Source: Podospora pseudocomata (taxonomy: Eukaryota > Ascomycota > Sordariomycetes > Sordariales > Podosporaceae). Taken from it: 64,000 bases of DNA. The position numbers were made by a program, and so were the translations under genes. The DNA is taken from assembly GCF_035222375.1 (NCBI RefSeq), contig NC_085887.1, forward strand, positions 3,881,501 through 3,945,500, in the 5' to 3' direction. Positions 40,732 to 53,795 of this stretch are shown here, piece after piece (position 1 is the first letter of the stretch; every line of letters begins with the position of its first letter). The notes beneath the pieces were generated by a model. The model was not told where the DNA came from. It ran no database searches and saw only the letters and a program-made list of their open reading frames with translations.

Positions 40732-42463
40732 GTCATTGAGGGAGTGTTGTGGGCTGGGCTTATATGCTTGGAGATTGATCGATGGTGGTCCGTGCTAATG
40801 TGCCCAAGGTACCACCTACGTGCCTACCCATCCATGACTGCTCCCATTTGACATGCACGACAAGCTGGCTTGTATCTCTTTACATGGGTATGCGTCTCCA
40901 CGAACCACAATCGGTCGTGGGACCGCTGCAGTGTACCTCAACCTGTCCACCAGGGACAGAACAAGACGCCAACAACCAATCAGAGATATGACACAAAACG
41001 TCAATGGCCTATCAGAGATGGGGAACAAAAGGTCACGGCCCAATGGGAAGGAAGCTACATCAGACCCAATGAGATCGGTGTCACGATGCCGGCGATTTTC
41101 TAGCGGAGATTAGGTTAAAAGTCAACAAAATGTCAGGAGCGAATCAGACTGTACAAAAGTCTGAGGCCTTTCTGTCATCAGTGAGGTCTGGGCTGCGGAT
41201 GTGGCAGGCGACGCTGGGCACTGTCGTGGCTGTCATGCGTCGATTTTACCTCGCAGGCAGATGACGAAGTACCTTAGCGCTCTTGTGTTCCAAGACTCCA
41301 GACGGCTTTTCCGGTGTCCTGAACACCGTCAATTGGTTCCGGTGTTGATTCATGTTAGAGACAGCCATCATGTTCGTAAGGGTCGGCGAATGTCTGGCAC
41401 ACATGTATCTGTGGGACCCTACAGTCTTCGGTAATGTACCAGAGTGAGGTACCTAGCTTTCCTCCTGCCTCCATCCACTGCGGACTATAAACAACTTGAT
41501 CCTTCCCATAGGTCTTCTTTCTTCAACTTCAACCGATAGCCTTTTATCATTACCTGTGAACCATCTTTCTTGTCGATACCTTGATGCTACTTTTGTCAAG
41601 TTCATTTTCATATGGACAATGCCTTCGACGAGCCTAGCAAGTATGCCCTGTCATCTCCTGGTTCCCACTTTCGACCCCGTATTCCCTGACGGATTTCCCC
41701 CTTTACACTGCCTTTCGTTTTTCCCTTTAACATACTGTCGAGTCTAATCACCCTTGCTGCTGCAGCACAAACCTAACCCGAACTTCGAGTGTCGTTGCTC
41801 GAAATGGATCTTCGGCGTCCCGTCACGCTCAACAAGCTACACAGCTTCAACTCACAACGTTCTGAGCGGCACTATGGATACCAAGAGGTTGACCAAAATC
41901 AATCTGAATCCAGAGCCGGACCTGCTCGGGATTGGGAGTCAGTTTGATTGTGATCTGCAGTAAGTCATCAAGATGTGGTCTTGATTCGAACTTTCTTTTC
42001 ATTCTGACGGCCAAGCGTGATACAGTGTTTTGCTCCACCCTCCTTAACAGATTCTTGACTTGGACCTTTCGGAAGAATCCTTGCTGGCTCTGGAATAGGA
42101 ATGTCAATTTAGGCATTCTTGCCAGAAATCACGAATGTTGTTGTGGGGTACAGGCTTTTCGGATTCTTCAGGTTCAACTTCAGTTCAATGCAAAGCTTTC
42201 ATAAATCATTCTGGGCCAAGGCTTTTACTTTGTATTGCGGAAATCCACGGTCAAGGCAAGTGGAGAAAGCCCTGGGTTTCAACAAAAGAGGTCTTCTTGG
42301 GTAGTTCTTTGTACTAGGTATCTTACAACTTTATGAAACCAAGCATCATCCTACGCCCTCTACTCAAACTTTGACTTTAAGGAACATCAGATAGGCGTCT
42401 TAATTCCTAGGAAGCTACCCTCAGCCACAAGACACAGATCTGGTCCTCTCTCGGTCCACCACT
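40732..42463. other. Intergenic, no gene supported
   Basis: 1.7 kb. A short spliced frame around 41618-41870 (MDNAFDEPS...) could be a 40-residue peptide but has no support beyond frame. The rest, especially 41980-42420, is AT-rich and non-coding by eye. Confidence 0.4.
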
Positions 42464-44741
42464 TTACACCAACAAGACATCCCCCAACTCAGCCCCGACA
42501 ATAAAATCGGCAAACGTCACTCTTCCGACGGTTCTCTTGTAAAAGTACTCTTCAAAATACCCAATCCTGCGATAAGCTCCCTTCTCAGTTTCGACAACCA
42601 CCAAACCTCCCCAGTTCGGCATCCCAATGTCCGGATCATGCACTGTCCGTTCGAACAATGGCATCAACAATACGTCCACAACAGCAAACCCGGAATCCCC
42701 CGCCCACCCATCCTCCCAAGCATCAAGGTTAACCCCAATCTTATCTGCATATGCCCTCGCAGCCGTAACCGTCACATTCGCCCTCTTTTCTTTCGAAACA
42801 ACATCCTCGATGTCTGACTCCACGGTCTCAAAATCAACCCTCAAACTAACCCGATGAACCCTCCCCCTAATCACCAACGAAGCACTCTTCACTGCCGCAA
42901 ACCTCGCCTTAGGCATCACCGACTCAGCCTCAGCCTTGAGAACAGTCCCATAAAAGACAACCCCTTCTTCATCTTCTTCCTCCGTCTTGAACGACACATG
43001 CGAGTCCGTCGACGCCCAGGACCAGCTAGGCCCAGTGTACACCCCGTACCGGGGCCTCATCCCGCTCGCCATGACAGACCAGACAAGACAGGCGGGCATG
43101 TCCTCCTTCCACAACCCAGCCACGTACGTCTTTTTCTGCTCCTGCTCGTAAATCGCCGCGATGGCGGACACGGCGGTGATCTTGTCGCCGGGAAAGGACA
43201 GCTTGCGGTTGGTGTAATCTGATACAATCCTCGACCATGGGGCGAGCGCTTGGCCGGGGACAACGGGGAGGTCACGCGATAAGGGATCGTCGCGTTTGTT
43301 GGCGCCGGTCACGGTGGTGGCGACGACGTGGCGACAGGACCATTCGAGGCCGGCGGTGGAGTAGTGGAGGGAGCGGACGGGGAGTTTACGTTCTTGGTAG
43401 GTCCAGCCGCGGGTGCGGATGGGGTCCAGGTCTTCGAGGCCGTAGCTGTTGTTGGCTTTGAGGAGGAGGGCGGTGGTGTTGGGGTTGGGGCTGCTCTCAG
43501 ACGGCCGGAAACTGATCTGCACTGGGTGGACGGTGTCCTCGTAAAAGTAGATGGGGCGGTCTTGGAGGAATCCTTTGTGAACCGAGTCGGCGGAGGCGGC
43601 GTTTATGGTCACTGTGGAGTACTGGTAGATTTGGGCCATGGACTGGAGCTCGACTGCCAGGTCGTCGTTGTCGTCTTGGATGATGCAGAGACAGTCAATC
43701 CAGAGATGGGGGATTGCAATGTTTTGGCAGACTGCAATGGCGTGTTGGATGGTGAGTGGAAGTTTGGCTAGCGGGATGCCTTTGTGATGGTCCTCGATAT
43801 TCGCCTTGAGGGTACGCACGGGTTGTAAACCACCCCAGACGTAGCTCAGAGCCGCCCATCTAGCATGGTTCCCGATATTCGGCACTGATTTCGACTCGAC
43901 AAGGCGAATCTTGTTATCGATGATCGCCGTGACATCCAACAGCCTTGTAGGAACAAAACTGGATGGCTCTAGTCGACAGCTGACATGGTGCAAGGTGCAG
44001 TCGTCAATCCACGCCTTGGCTTTGGAATAGGCCCAGTCGGACATCACACGAGTATAAATGAGAGCTTCTAAGGCATAATATAAGCTTAACAAGATCTTGA
44101 ATCACAAAAGTGAAATAACACGTACCCGGCAACGGTAGAAGGGCATCGCCAGCGGGTGAATCCTCGTCATCACATCGAAACCTGGGCCAGCGGTACAAGA
44201 ACTTGATTTTCCCATCTCGAACGCCAATAAACAGATCCTTCCTTGGGCTCGTCCCCGCGCTTGCACTCTTTCCAACCTCCACATCGCTCGCCACAGCAGC
44301 ATAAGTCGAGTATCTATGTGGGCGAAGGTGCCGTCTCTCTTGAAACACCGAACAGAGATAGCGAAACAGCGGACACTTCACCCCCGCTTTCCACATCCGT
44401 TTGTCTGACATGGAAAGACGGAGAATACACCGACCACCTTGACTGAAGGCATGGACGGGCAGTCGATCTTCCAGAATGACGACGTTGCTGCAAAGATGGC
44501 AAGAGTGAGGCGCGTCCATGTGTTTAAGCCATGCGTCGTCCGGGTGGCTCTTGATGTCTTGATTCAGTCCAGAATCGCCGCCGTCGTCTTCCACATCGTC
44601 ATCCTCACTGTCCTCGAGATGGGTGTCTTTTAGCCTGTCAGAGTTGTCCGGCGGTATGTCGAGGGCGCTTTTGTTGTGGGTCCACAGGCGGTGATCCCAC
44701 AGACTGATGCCACACTGGGGCCTACTTGAGAGTGAAGCCAT
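42464..44741 (-). CDS. HET-domain protein (heterokaryon incompatibility family)
   Basis: Two exons (44126-44741, 42464-44067; intron 44068-44125 with GTACGT and CTTAG) code 739 aa. The HET domain spans about residues 275-430: AALSYVWGG near 281, LWIDCLCIIQDD near 328 and TRGWTYQER near 427 are its three signature blocks. The first 205 residues are acidic then Cys-containing (SCHLCSNVV), a layout seen ahead of many HET domains. The C-terminal 300 residues have no known repeat or NTPase domain. HET proteins trigger cell death on contact between incompatible strains, but many have no known partner and this one cannot be matched to a named gene. The frame is intact. Confidence 0.9.
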
Positions 44742-45101
44742 CTCCTAGAATGAAGACGCACCGGAAAGTCCGGACAAAGAGAGATGAGAACGGGTGGTGG
44801 CCTCGAGGTTGTGAGAAAACCGTGGCGCAGTTCCTAGCTCGGCAGATTAGGTCCAAAAAGTCCAACACCCAAACCCAACAAGTCGATGCAGCAAAAACAG
44901 GACAAACCAATCAAACGGCCGTGTCACCACCAACAAACCAACAGATATTTATGCTGCATACGCCTACCTTTACCTAATTGAGTCCTGAGAGGATAGTGTT
45001 CACGATCTCAAATCCATTGATCCTGAAACACAGCAGCCATACATTTCGTACTACTGTAATTACCTAGACTAGGTACTTTGGACAACCAGATCTTCTTGCA
45101 G
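44742..45101. other. Intergenic
   Basis: 360 bases upstream of the HET gene. This is its probable promoter; no clear element picked out. Confidence 0.4.
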
Positions 45102-47591
45102 TCATTCCTCCTTCGCCACAAACATGTCACCAACCCACCCGAATGCCCTGGTCAGTCTCCTCCCCATTCTCCTGGCATTCGTAAACGGAATCTTCCCCCT
45201 AGGATGCGGCTGGTGAAACTGGATTCTCGTCTGCGATTTGCTGTCCAGCCTCTGGAACTGCCAGGCCGAGCCATAGAGCTTTTCAGCTGTGAACAGCCCA
45301 GTCGAGGTCATGGCGTGCACAAAGTCTTGCCAAGGGATTTCGCCTGGGGAGGAAGTCACACCGGGGTTGAAGAACAATGTACGGAAAACCTTGAGGGAGC
45401 GGGGGTCAACCGCGATGGTGGGCGCCGGCACGGAGGCTTCGATAGGCAAAGGAGTCGTCAAGGGAGCTGTCTGGTCGGACGACGGCAACCCCTTGGTTTT
45501 GGTCTTGGTCTTTGGCTTAGGCTCTTGTGATATCCTCTGGCCCGAGGTAGATCCAAAGTACAGCGTCGAAAGGGGTTTGCTCAGTTCCTCTACACTGTCA
45601 ACGGTCTCGACGGGCCCAACCTTCTTGTCCGCAGGTGTTTCTGTACTGGTCTGCGGAACCCACTCGGGGGTTCGTTGCAACACACGGTTTCCAGAGAAGA
45701 GAGCTCTGGCGGCTGTGCCCTCCAAATGCTTGCACCTTGAGTCCACAATCTTGTCAGCCGCCTGCCAGAAACGGTCTAGGTTTCCCTCTGCTTGCCGCAA
45801 AGCCTCAACTGTGTCTTTTGTTCGGCGTTTCTCAACAGGATAGAAGAAACGCTTTTGGGAGGTGCTGGCCAAGTCGGCTACAGGAAGCAAGTATTGCTCT
45901 TTAAGACCATGGATGATGTTCCCAAGCGGTTTGGCCCAGACCGCAAATTTCTGTTGAATCTCATCCAGCTGGTCCTCCTCTGCGTTCTCAAAGCTTCGCG
46001 CCCAAGGCTGGAATTGATCGAGCTGGCTGAGACACTGGCTGATAATGGAAGCATTACTGATCATTTCGGCAATACGAGATGAAACAAGATTCGCAGCTTC
46101 GGGTTCGGCTTCCAGAAAACGCTGTAGTTCATCCAGAATCAAGGGCATTCCAGCAAGAAACAATGTCCTTCCATTTTCCCATAGGGTGTTGAGGAGCCAC
46201 AGCAGACGGCCTTCGACCGCGGTTCGCTTGGACTCGTTGACGGACATGATGGCTATTTTGGAAGTAGTGGTGTCGGGGGGTGGTTGGCGAACAAATAGCC
46301 TGCGCAGCGGGGGGGAGGCAGAGACATTATGAAGCAGCTGAGACAGTGGACCTTTGGCCGCCTGGGTGAGAAAATAGCGAAACGTAAGAATGTGGCCGAG
46401 GAGCTCTTTTGGCAGGTTTTCAGAGGGTGACAGCTGGCTGGCGTACTTCTCATGTAGGAGGCGTAGCTCTTTACCTTGACGGTGCAGTTCAGCGAATATT
46501 TCAAGCTCAGAATAGGCTTCAACGATCAGATTGCCAACGACGCGTGCCCCTAAGATATTCTGCCGACCTGGGCGAAGAGCCGGATGGATGTTGCCCTTGG
46601 TGTCCTTCAGCATCTCCTGTCTGTGGTCTTTGATGTCGTTTACCCGGTTGGCAAAATAGTCGGGGTCTTCTCTCAACGCCCATATGTGATCCTTGGCGGC
46701 GGATACCTTGGCCTCGAGCAGCAAGTCAATCCGTGCAAAGTCAATCCGGACTGGGAGTCGATAGGGTGCTTCGGCGGCCATGACGGCAAGCGAGTCGAAT
46801 CCGTTGGTCTCGATTTCCGTCTTGAGATGGGGTTCAGGTTGGATCTGGTAGGTATCGCTTTTCAAGGCCTCCACTGGTATATCACGAAGAACGGCTTTGC
46901 AGAAAGCCAGCAGGAACTTCAGGATGCGCTCTTGGATCTCCAGCACGAGCAGGCCTTCACCAGGTAGAAACTGTTTTTGAGTATGCATCCAGTCGAACGC
47001 GTCCTCATGATCATCCCAGTGGATGACTTTGCCATAGCTGTCGACGTCGGTGGCGCCATTCAACATCATGACATACTCGTTGAGATAGATCGGAACGATG
47101 GCGGTTGAGGTCATGCCCAAACGGATGGCGGTGATGTCGGCAGCGGCAAATGCGGAGGCATGATGGCGAGCCCGCGCATTGAGAAGGAGCAGGATATTCT
47201 TGGGCTTGCACAAGTCCTCCTGGTTGATGTAAGGCCACAGGTAATGGTCCCGGTATCTGGTCCCACCGCTGCGCAGCTGGCCGTTCTCTTTCCGAAAGGC
47301 ATCAAAGTCCGGGCGGTGGATGGCGGCCATACCAGGCCAACACTCAAGCAAGATCTTCAGCCTCTGCTGCTTGGACTTCTTCATCCATCGCTTCTGGATA
47401 GTGTCCTCATGCCGTATCACAACGTCGCGAAGAGCTGCGGATGTATCATGGATGGTTTGCGACCGCTCCCTGGCTTGCTTGCGGACAGCAGCTGGGGATT
47501 GGTAGGTTGGAACGGGGAGACCGGGTCCCAAAAGCCGTGAAAAGCAAGCGGGATCATTGTAGTCGATCTGGTCGGGGTCGGAGTCGTCCAT
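45102..47591 (-). CDS. Conserved ascomycete protein of unknown function, 829 aa
   Basis: A single exon starting MDDSDPDQIDYND; an upstream Met at 47714 is in frame, but the extra residues look untranslated. The N-terminal third contains RKQARERSQTIHDTSAALR and LECWPGMAAIHRPDFDAFR. The C-terminus has FFNPGVTSSPGEIPWQDF and SAWQFQRLD and ends in basic FTNARRMGRRLTRAFGW. I remember these blocks as a widespread ascomycete family without assigned function. There are no membrane segments or nucleotide-binding motifs. A Pro/Thr/Lys-rich linker (TKTKTKGLPSSDQTAPL) precedes the conserved end. It is the next gene on the same strand as the HET gene. Confidence 0.8.
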   Translation of the reverse strand: MDDSDPDQIDYNDPACFSRLLGPGLPVPTYQSPAAVRKQARERSQTIHDTSAALRDVVIRHEDTIQKRWMKKSKQQRLKILLECWPGMAAIHRPDFDAFRKENGQLRSGGTRYRDHYLWPYINQEDLCKPKNILLLLNARARHHASAFAAADITAIRLGMTSTAIVPIYLNEYVMMLNGATDVDSYGKVIHWDDHEDAFDWMHTQKQFLPGEGLLVLEIQERILKFLLAFCKAVLRDIPVEALKSDTYQIQPEPHLKTEIETNGFDSLAVMAAEAPYRLPVRIDFARIDLLLEAKVSAAKDHIWALREDPDYFANRVNDIKDHRQEMLKDTKGNIHPALRPGRQNILGARVVGNLIVEAYSELEIFAELHRQGKELRLLHEKYASQLSPSENLPKELLGHILTFRYFLTQAAKGPLSQLLHNVSASPPLRRLFVRQPPPDTTTSKIAIMSVNESKRTAVEGRLLWLLNTLWENGRTLFLAGMPLILDELQRFLEAEPEAANLVSSRIAEMISNASIISQCLSQLDQFQPWARSFENAEEDQLDEIQQKFAVWAKPLGNIIHGLKEQYLLPVADLASTSQKRFFYPVEKRRTKDTVEALRQAEGNLDRFWQAADKIVDSRCKHLEGTAARALFSGNRVLQRTPEWVPQTSTETPADKKVGPVETVDSVEELSKPLSTLYFGSTSGQRISQEPKPKTKTKTKGLPSSDQTAPLTTPLPIEASVPAPTIAVDPRSLKVFRTLFFNPGVTSSPGEIPWQDFVHAMTSTGLFTAEKLYGSAWQFQRLDSKSQTRIQFHQPHPRGKIPFTNARRMGRRLTRAFGWVGDMFVAKEE

Positions 47592-49636
47592 GATCTCTCC
47601 GTGTCTAACAGAGAAATTCTGATCAAAGTAGGAAGTTGCTTGAGTTTGAAATGGGAGGAGAAATGTGCATTCCGGCCCTAAATTAGTGAATTCCCTGGGT
47701 CGCCTGTGCTGCAAACCAAACTGCGTCCGTTTGCATCGCTATTCATGCTAGTCATATTTCAGGACAGTTCCAGCATTTCAAGAGGCCAATAAGCTTGACC
47801 AGACTGTGGAAACAAATTCTTTTCGGCTTACATTCCTATCAGCCGGCCCTCCAGACCTACCTTATCCTCGGTAACTTTTTAATTGGACAGCCATCAACCA
47901 CCAAACGCAAGCCCACCAAACGCAAGCCCACCAAAGCTCAGCAGCCCAGAAATTGCTGCACAGGTTGGGAGTGTCTGTGACAAGGGCTCGGAACATTAGT
48001 TTAGGTATCAAACAGGTCTTGATGTCACACGTCAACAACCAACAAGACCTCGCTTCGGCCCAACAGGCCCCCTATCTGCACGTTGTGAGCCAGTGGTCAA
48101 AGTGAAGCAGACAATCACAGGCTTCGCGGTTATTAAGAAGATGATATTGGTCAACCTGAGATATTGAGGGACTTGGCAGCGGCCTGAGGCCACTGGGCAC
48201 GGACCACCTGACGATGGATAAAATACGCATCTGAGATCTGTTTGTATTCCTAGACCTTCTTCTTCTTCATCACGCTCTTCGAGGCCATTGAAGATTATTA
48301 GCTTGAATTGAACCATGAGTTCCAAGCTTTGTTATTACAGCCCTTGTCACACTTGAGGACGCATACTCTGGCTAATACCATTCCTTTGATAGCCGCGAGG
48401 CACTTGATTTCCTGCCTCACTTCCAACTACTGGCTCTCGACGCGCAGGTAGATCCGTAATTGGGCCGTAGTGTGGCCCCTTGGTTATTTGACGTGTGATA
48501 GCGGTGCTACCTTGACTAAGGGACAATGCAGCTAGAACAAAATATCAAAAGGTCAGGGGCCGACCGAGAAAGTTATACAGCAGAGGGTTGTGAAATGAGA
48601 TATGATCGGCGTACTCGTCCAACAACGACCTGTTCGGTGGTGAAGTTTGCTACAGGCTTCATTCTCGTGGTGGGTGTCGTAGATAAACCCAGTGTGACAT
48701 GAGTCTTACATTACGTGTTGACACACTTCCGGAAATCCATAGTGTATTCAAGTCGTTCTCACAAGCACGTCATCATGTGGTTTTGGACTGAAGTTAGGAA
48801 TCTTAATGAGGTTGAAGTCCATGTATAGATTATTAGCTTTAAATGGGAGAGATATCATCTGCCTGGCCAAGGTCTGGAAATATAAGGGGCACGTGGTTTC
48901 TGACCGGCCCATGACTCTGGTGACAGTCACATCAAGCCGAACATGTGGCTGACAAGTAATACAACTGCCTGCGCCATGTGAAAGGGGCCCGGGTTTTGAG
49001 CAGAACACTTCAATTGAAGCTGGTATTGAGTACTTTCTGGGTCCTCTGCTCGTCGTGCTATCATTCATCCATCCAACCAGGTCGAAATCCAGATGATGTC
49101 TTCCCCTTCTCCCCGGCCCAATGCCATCCATGTCCTGTTTTTCCATCTCACGGCCGATGACCACTAAAAGCAAGCCCCACAGCCCGGTGTCCCAGAAACC
49201 GATGCGCATAAAAGGGGTATACATGAAGAAAGAAGAGCTTGAGAAAAAAAGACAACAAACAACTATGTACAAGGCTTTTCCCTTCCGATATCCCTGTCCG
49301 GCCTAAACAAGCGACCCTCCACTTTGTCCCTTTGCCAAGATTGTTGTATCCAGCGAGGCGAGTTCCAGAGAGAAAAGCATATGACGTTTGCCGTACAGGT
49401 TTCCTTCGCAGGAGATGTGCTCTAGTAAGGTAGGTAGAAATAAAACATTTGAGGCATGATGTTGGCCAAGGTAGCGGATGGCAGTCCTGTCTTCATCATG
49501 TCGTAAAAAATAGTGCAGCAGACCAGTATGCAAATAGGGGTATCATAAAACAAGAGTAAAACGTGAAACAGGCCGCCATCCGTCGTCAATGATGTGTGAT
49601 GTAGGGAAAGATGATGGTTTTGGTAGAGATTGTAGT
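47592..49636. other. Intergenic, no gene supported
   Basis: About 2 kb. A 174-codon frame on the minus strand at 48748-49272 has a hydrophobic start but no recognisable family and unlikely composition. I see a direct repeat accaaacgcaagccc at 47901-47930 and little else. Confidence 0.4.
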
Positions 49637-52600
49637 TTAAAGAGGCGCCGATAAGCCTTGGGTGGCGGTGGTAGTACCACTATTGCTACGCATCCAAGCA
49701 AACATGCCGCTGCCTGTGACAGCCGGAGTGGGTGGTTCGACGGGGGTTCGGAGTTGTTGCACTTCGCGCGGCTCGAGAAGAAGACTCTTGCGATAGTGGG
49801 AAGCCTGCGTGTTGGCACCCGCCTTGTCCTTTTCGCGGACTCGGTCGATCTGGCTGGACAGCCATTCTTGCAGGTCGGCCACCTCAGTCAGGCGGTAGGG
49901 GATCTGGAAGCGCTGCAGCTCGCCGATGCTCTTGGCCGTGCGGGTGTGCTTGTCAAAGTTGATGACCACCAGCCCAGTATCGCTGGTTTTGGTAGCAGGA
50001 TTGCCAACATCGACAAAGGTGAGATCAGTCAAGAACATGCCCAGAAATGGCAGGCATGGAGGGACACGGTCGTGAAGCCGGGCGCGAAGGGCCTTGTAGT
50101 TCTGGTTGAAGTCCACTGTGGATTGCAGCGACTTGAGCATATCCTTGCGCTTGACGCTCACAGTGTCCCATGTCATCTTGAGGCGCTTGATGCTGGTGTC
50201 GGTGAGTGCGCAAGTAATGGCCATCAGGGCGTCGTAGTTATGCAGCGAGGAGCATTGGCTGGCAATCTTGATCCAGTGCTTGATGACCAACGCCCGTTTC
50301 TTGACCTCGTCGTACTGCAGGATGGTGTCGGCAACCAGGTTGGAGAGACCTGTGGTAAAAGCCGACATGGCCTTGACGTTGGGGGCACCAACTCCAGCAA
50401 GCTTGGTCCATTTGGATCCCAAGAGCTCCTCCGGCAGGATCGAGCAGAAGAGAGACATCTGCTTGATGGTAAGCTGGCGCGCAATCTCCAGAGGGTCAAA
50501 GTCCAAGATGGATGGGCAGCTGCCCCCGGCCTTCCAAGCAGTCAGGGCATTGGTCTGGCTTCTGGTCATGGCAGGCGCAGGAACCGGTGTCTCGGCGGGG
50601 ATGTAGTGGGTGCCCGTGGCGCCTGATTTGCCCATGGATGACACGAACCTAGGGACCAGCGCACCATCGGCGACAGACACCTTCTCGGCAAGATCGAGGA
50701 GGCGCTTGGCGGCCGAGGGAAGAATGGCCGCTAGTTTGACTTGGGCGAATTCCTTGATCAAGTCAAGGGCTTCACGGTCTGTCCCCTCCCTCCAGTGTGA
50801 TTCGAGCCAGCCCTTGAAGACATTGTACGTGCGCAAGCGCACCGGGGCGGCAATGGTGCTACTTTCACCGACATAGTCGAAACGCTCAACGAGAGCCTGT
50901 GTAAGCGCTGTCGGAGTGCAAAAGAGCCGAAAGGTGAGATAAAAGGTCGAGACAAACATGGCATCAGGTGTTGACTCGTGGGTGGTAAGTCTCTCGACCA
51001 GGGCGGGGAGCGAGCCACCCGTGACCTGGCCCTCCTTGTTGAACACCAGCTCGTGGGCAAACGTCTTCTCAATCAGTCTGGACTCGACATCATCCACCTC
51101 CTCGGCCTGGCTCGTGGTCTCGGTCGTGCTCAAATCGGAGAATGACGGCTGGTTCCTTGGAGCTTGTGTGCTGTCGGGTGTGGTGGCACGCGTCGAGGTC
51201 TGCGACAGAATGCTGGACTCTGAATGCCGGCTGAGATATGTGCTACCCGAGCCCGAGCTCGAGGCGGTCATGCTTTCCGAGCGGAACGAGCGGAAATCGC
51301 TTCCATTCGTGCTGGATGGCTCGAGGGGACTATAGGTATCCATTGGGAGAGAGGCGGTTGATATTCTTGGTAGTGGTGGGAGGTCGGCACGGTTGTAGGA
51401 CGCGGTCTGGACGACACTGGAGGCACGGTCACGCATCGGGAGTGATTGTGGTCTCGAGTCTGAAGGCAAGGGATGCGAAACTGGCTGCTCGGTAATTGGC
51501 GAGGTGACCTGCGGAACATCGGGAAGTGGCTTGTCGATCGAGAGCACGACAGACGGAACGGGGGCCGAAGATGTGACGGAAATTGCTGTCGACGCCGTTG
51601 GTGTTTCGGACACGGTTGATCCAGCGATGCTTGCCGACTCAGATGGGCAGTACTTGGAGTCCTTCTCCTCCCGAACCAGCGTCAATGCCGAAAGGTCAAA
51701 GTTGACGCCCAGACTCCCATTGTCAAACTCGAACTCGAAGTCGCCGATTCTTTCGATCACCCATTTTGTCTTGGCCACACATTCGCCAGTGGCTTTGACG
51801 CAACCCGTTGCGGCGCCCAATAACCGGCCATTATCCTGAGGGACGATCACGTCTTCTTCCATGTCCAATGTGGCATTGGCGAGTATATCGCGCGCCGTGT
51901 GCACCAGCTCCTGGATACGGTCGTACATGGCCGCACGAGACTGCTCCAACACATCGATGACTGCCGCGTTGTGTGTGCAGACAACATCCACCACCACCAA
52001 AAGCTGCCCTCCCGATGTTGCTGACTGTTTGACGGCACGAGCAAGACTGGGCCTCGACTGCGACTGGAGATGTAGCCGCCCGATGAATGAGCCCAAGTGC
52101 GAGAGGAAAATATCGTGGCAGGCGTTGAGCTTTTCCGACACTAGATTCTGCGAGTGCGCCAGGGGTGAGGGACCTGCGATGCTGAGACGATGAGAGAGGG
52201 TGGAAGACGGGCGATGAATTTGGAGTGGGCCGACCTGAGACAGACGGCGGGCATTTGTATTCTGTGTGCAAACTGAAGACAAACGGTTTTCGGCTGGGGT
52301 CAGACTTCGTGCCACGTCGCTGGCCGCGTACTGTGCCCTCTCGGCAGTCTCCCCGTCGTCCTCGGCGCGGGAACCTGCATCCGCTGCCGGGCCATAACCG
52401 GCATCAAAGTTGGATGACTCTGCTGGTGGCGTTGGTGGAACCTGGTTGTCCTCAGCTGCCGTTATGGCTGCGATTGTGGGCACCAGCGGTCTCCTCTCCT
52501 CTTCCAAGACGTCCAAGAACCTCACTCCCTTGGTGACAATCTTGAAGGCACGCAGAATCATTTCGTCCACCACTTCGTTGACCTCCTCCACGTTGCCCAT

Positions 52601-53357
52601 GCGCTGGGCATCATGCAGCCGCCTAGCTGTCTTGACCAGGCATGATAATTCTGACAATAGTGACTTCCGGTTTCGCCGTAGCCCATCGTATTGTTGCACG
52701 AGGGGTGATTCTCTTGTCAGACAGTGTGTACGCTCCTGTGAAATCATTAGATGACACCACCCAGCAACAGCCCGATCACGGCGCCTGATAGAAACGTACC
52801 AATAAATAGCGAACACCGGCAATGATTCCCTTCATGAATTCCTGGTTTCCAAACATTTCGCTGTCATTCCCACACGTTGCCCGCATCATGTCCCAAAAGT
52901 TGAGCAGCGCCTTCAACAAGCTCCTCATCTCGTCAGGGTCGTACGCCTCGCAGTAATTGGTAGGAAGCCACCCTCTTGCGCCATTGACTAGCAGAGTGCC
53001 GTCGGCCCAGCCGTTGGTGTGAATCGAGTGGACCAGGACAACATCGCCCTCGTTCAGCGGGAGGGTGACGGTGGAGTCGTTCACAGTGTTTTCTGGCTGG
53101 AAGGGATAAAAGGCCCTCAGAAAATTATGAAAGACGGGCGGCTCGGTGGCCATTTCGATTTCCATCTGAGCGTGCTCCTCCGCCTGCGTGTAGAGGTCCT
53201 CCTGGGATCCATTCGGGGTCGCTGGCGGCGTTATCTGTGATTGCGAATATGGGTCTGATGAGTCGGCCACACTTGATCCATTGCTGCGGGTTTTCTGTAT
53301 CGCCAAGGGGGCCACTTGTAGGCTTGATCGCGCGGGTTGGCTGTTCAGCATTGCCAT
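49637..53357 (-). CDS. Ras guanine-nucleotide exchange factor with N-terminal SH3 domain (Cdc25-like)
   Basis: Exon 1 (52800-53357) and exon 2 (49637-52735) give 1218 aa. An SH3 domain lies at about 78-137 (LRAFYPFQP, VTLPLNEGDVVLV, ARGWLPTNYCE). A helical region follows, then a long Ser/Pro-rich linker (about 330-730). The RasGEF_N module runs about 739-870 (VESRLIEKTFAHELVF, STFYLTFRLFC). The catalytic CDC25-homology domain runs about 929-1150 (DFDPLEIARQLT, then VADTILQYDE, VPPCLPFLGMFLTDLTFVD). It should load Ras-type GTPases with GTP at the plasma membrane. The first ATG of the open frame is at 53357. Sequence upstream is non-coding in this frame, but an additional 5' exon cannot be excluded. 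A CAG/CTG microsatellite lies about 400 bp upstream. Confidence 0.9.
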
Positions 53358-53763
53358 TGCTGTCGGTGATGGTGGTAAGAACACATAGGCCTCGCAGTTG
53401 CGACCAGATGGGGGCCAGTGTTTTCAGGCGCAAGTCCGGGTCGCTAGAGGAGGAAAGAGTGTCAGTACAAGAAGTGGGCGACGGTCGGCACGTCCTCGTG
53501 GACCAGCTTGTTTTTGGTGACAGTGTTGAAGAGGTGAAGAATGTAGGGAGCGAGGTTTCCTTGGTGGCAGGAATGAGAAGCTGCATACCAGGGGGAGGCC
53601 CCAGGTAACGAAGTTTTGGAATGGTGATCGATGCAGACGGCAATGTGCAAACCGGGCAGGATTTGATTTCATACCTTTTTCTGTCTGTTGTGGCCAGCCA
53701 GTCCAGTGATGCGGTCTTGTGTTGCGGGATCGTCGCTGTGGGATGGATGGGAGAAGCAAGAAT

Positions 53764-53795
<32 letters not shown>

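Noticed and set aside
45102-47591. NLR or helicase assignment for the 829-aa protein
   Set aside because: No P-loop, helicase or repeat motif is present; kept as unknown.
48748-49272. 174-codon minus-strand frame with hydrophobic start
   Set aside because: No recognisable domain, odd composition, no splice or promoter support.
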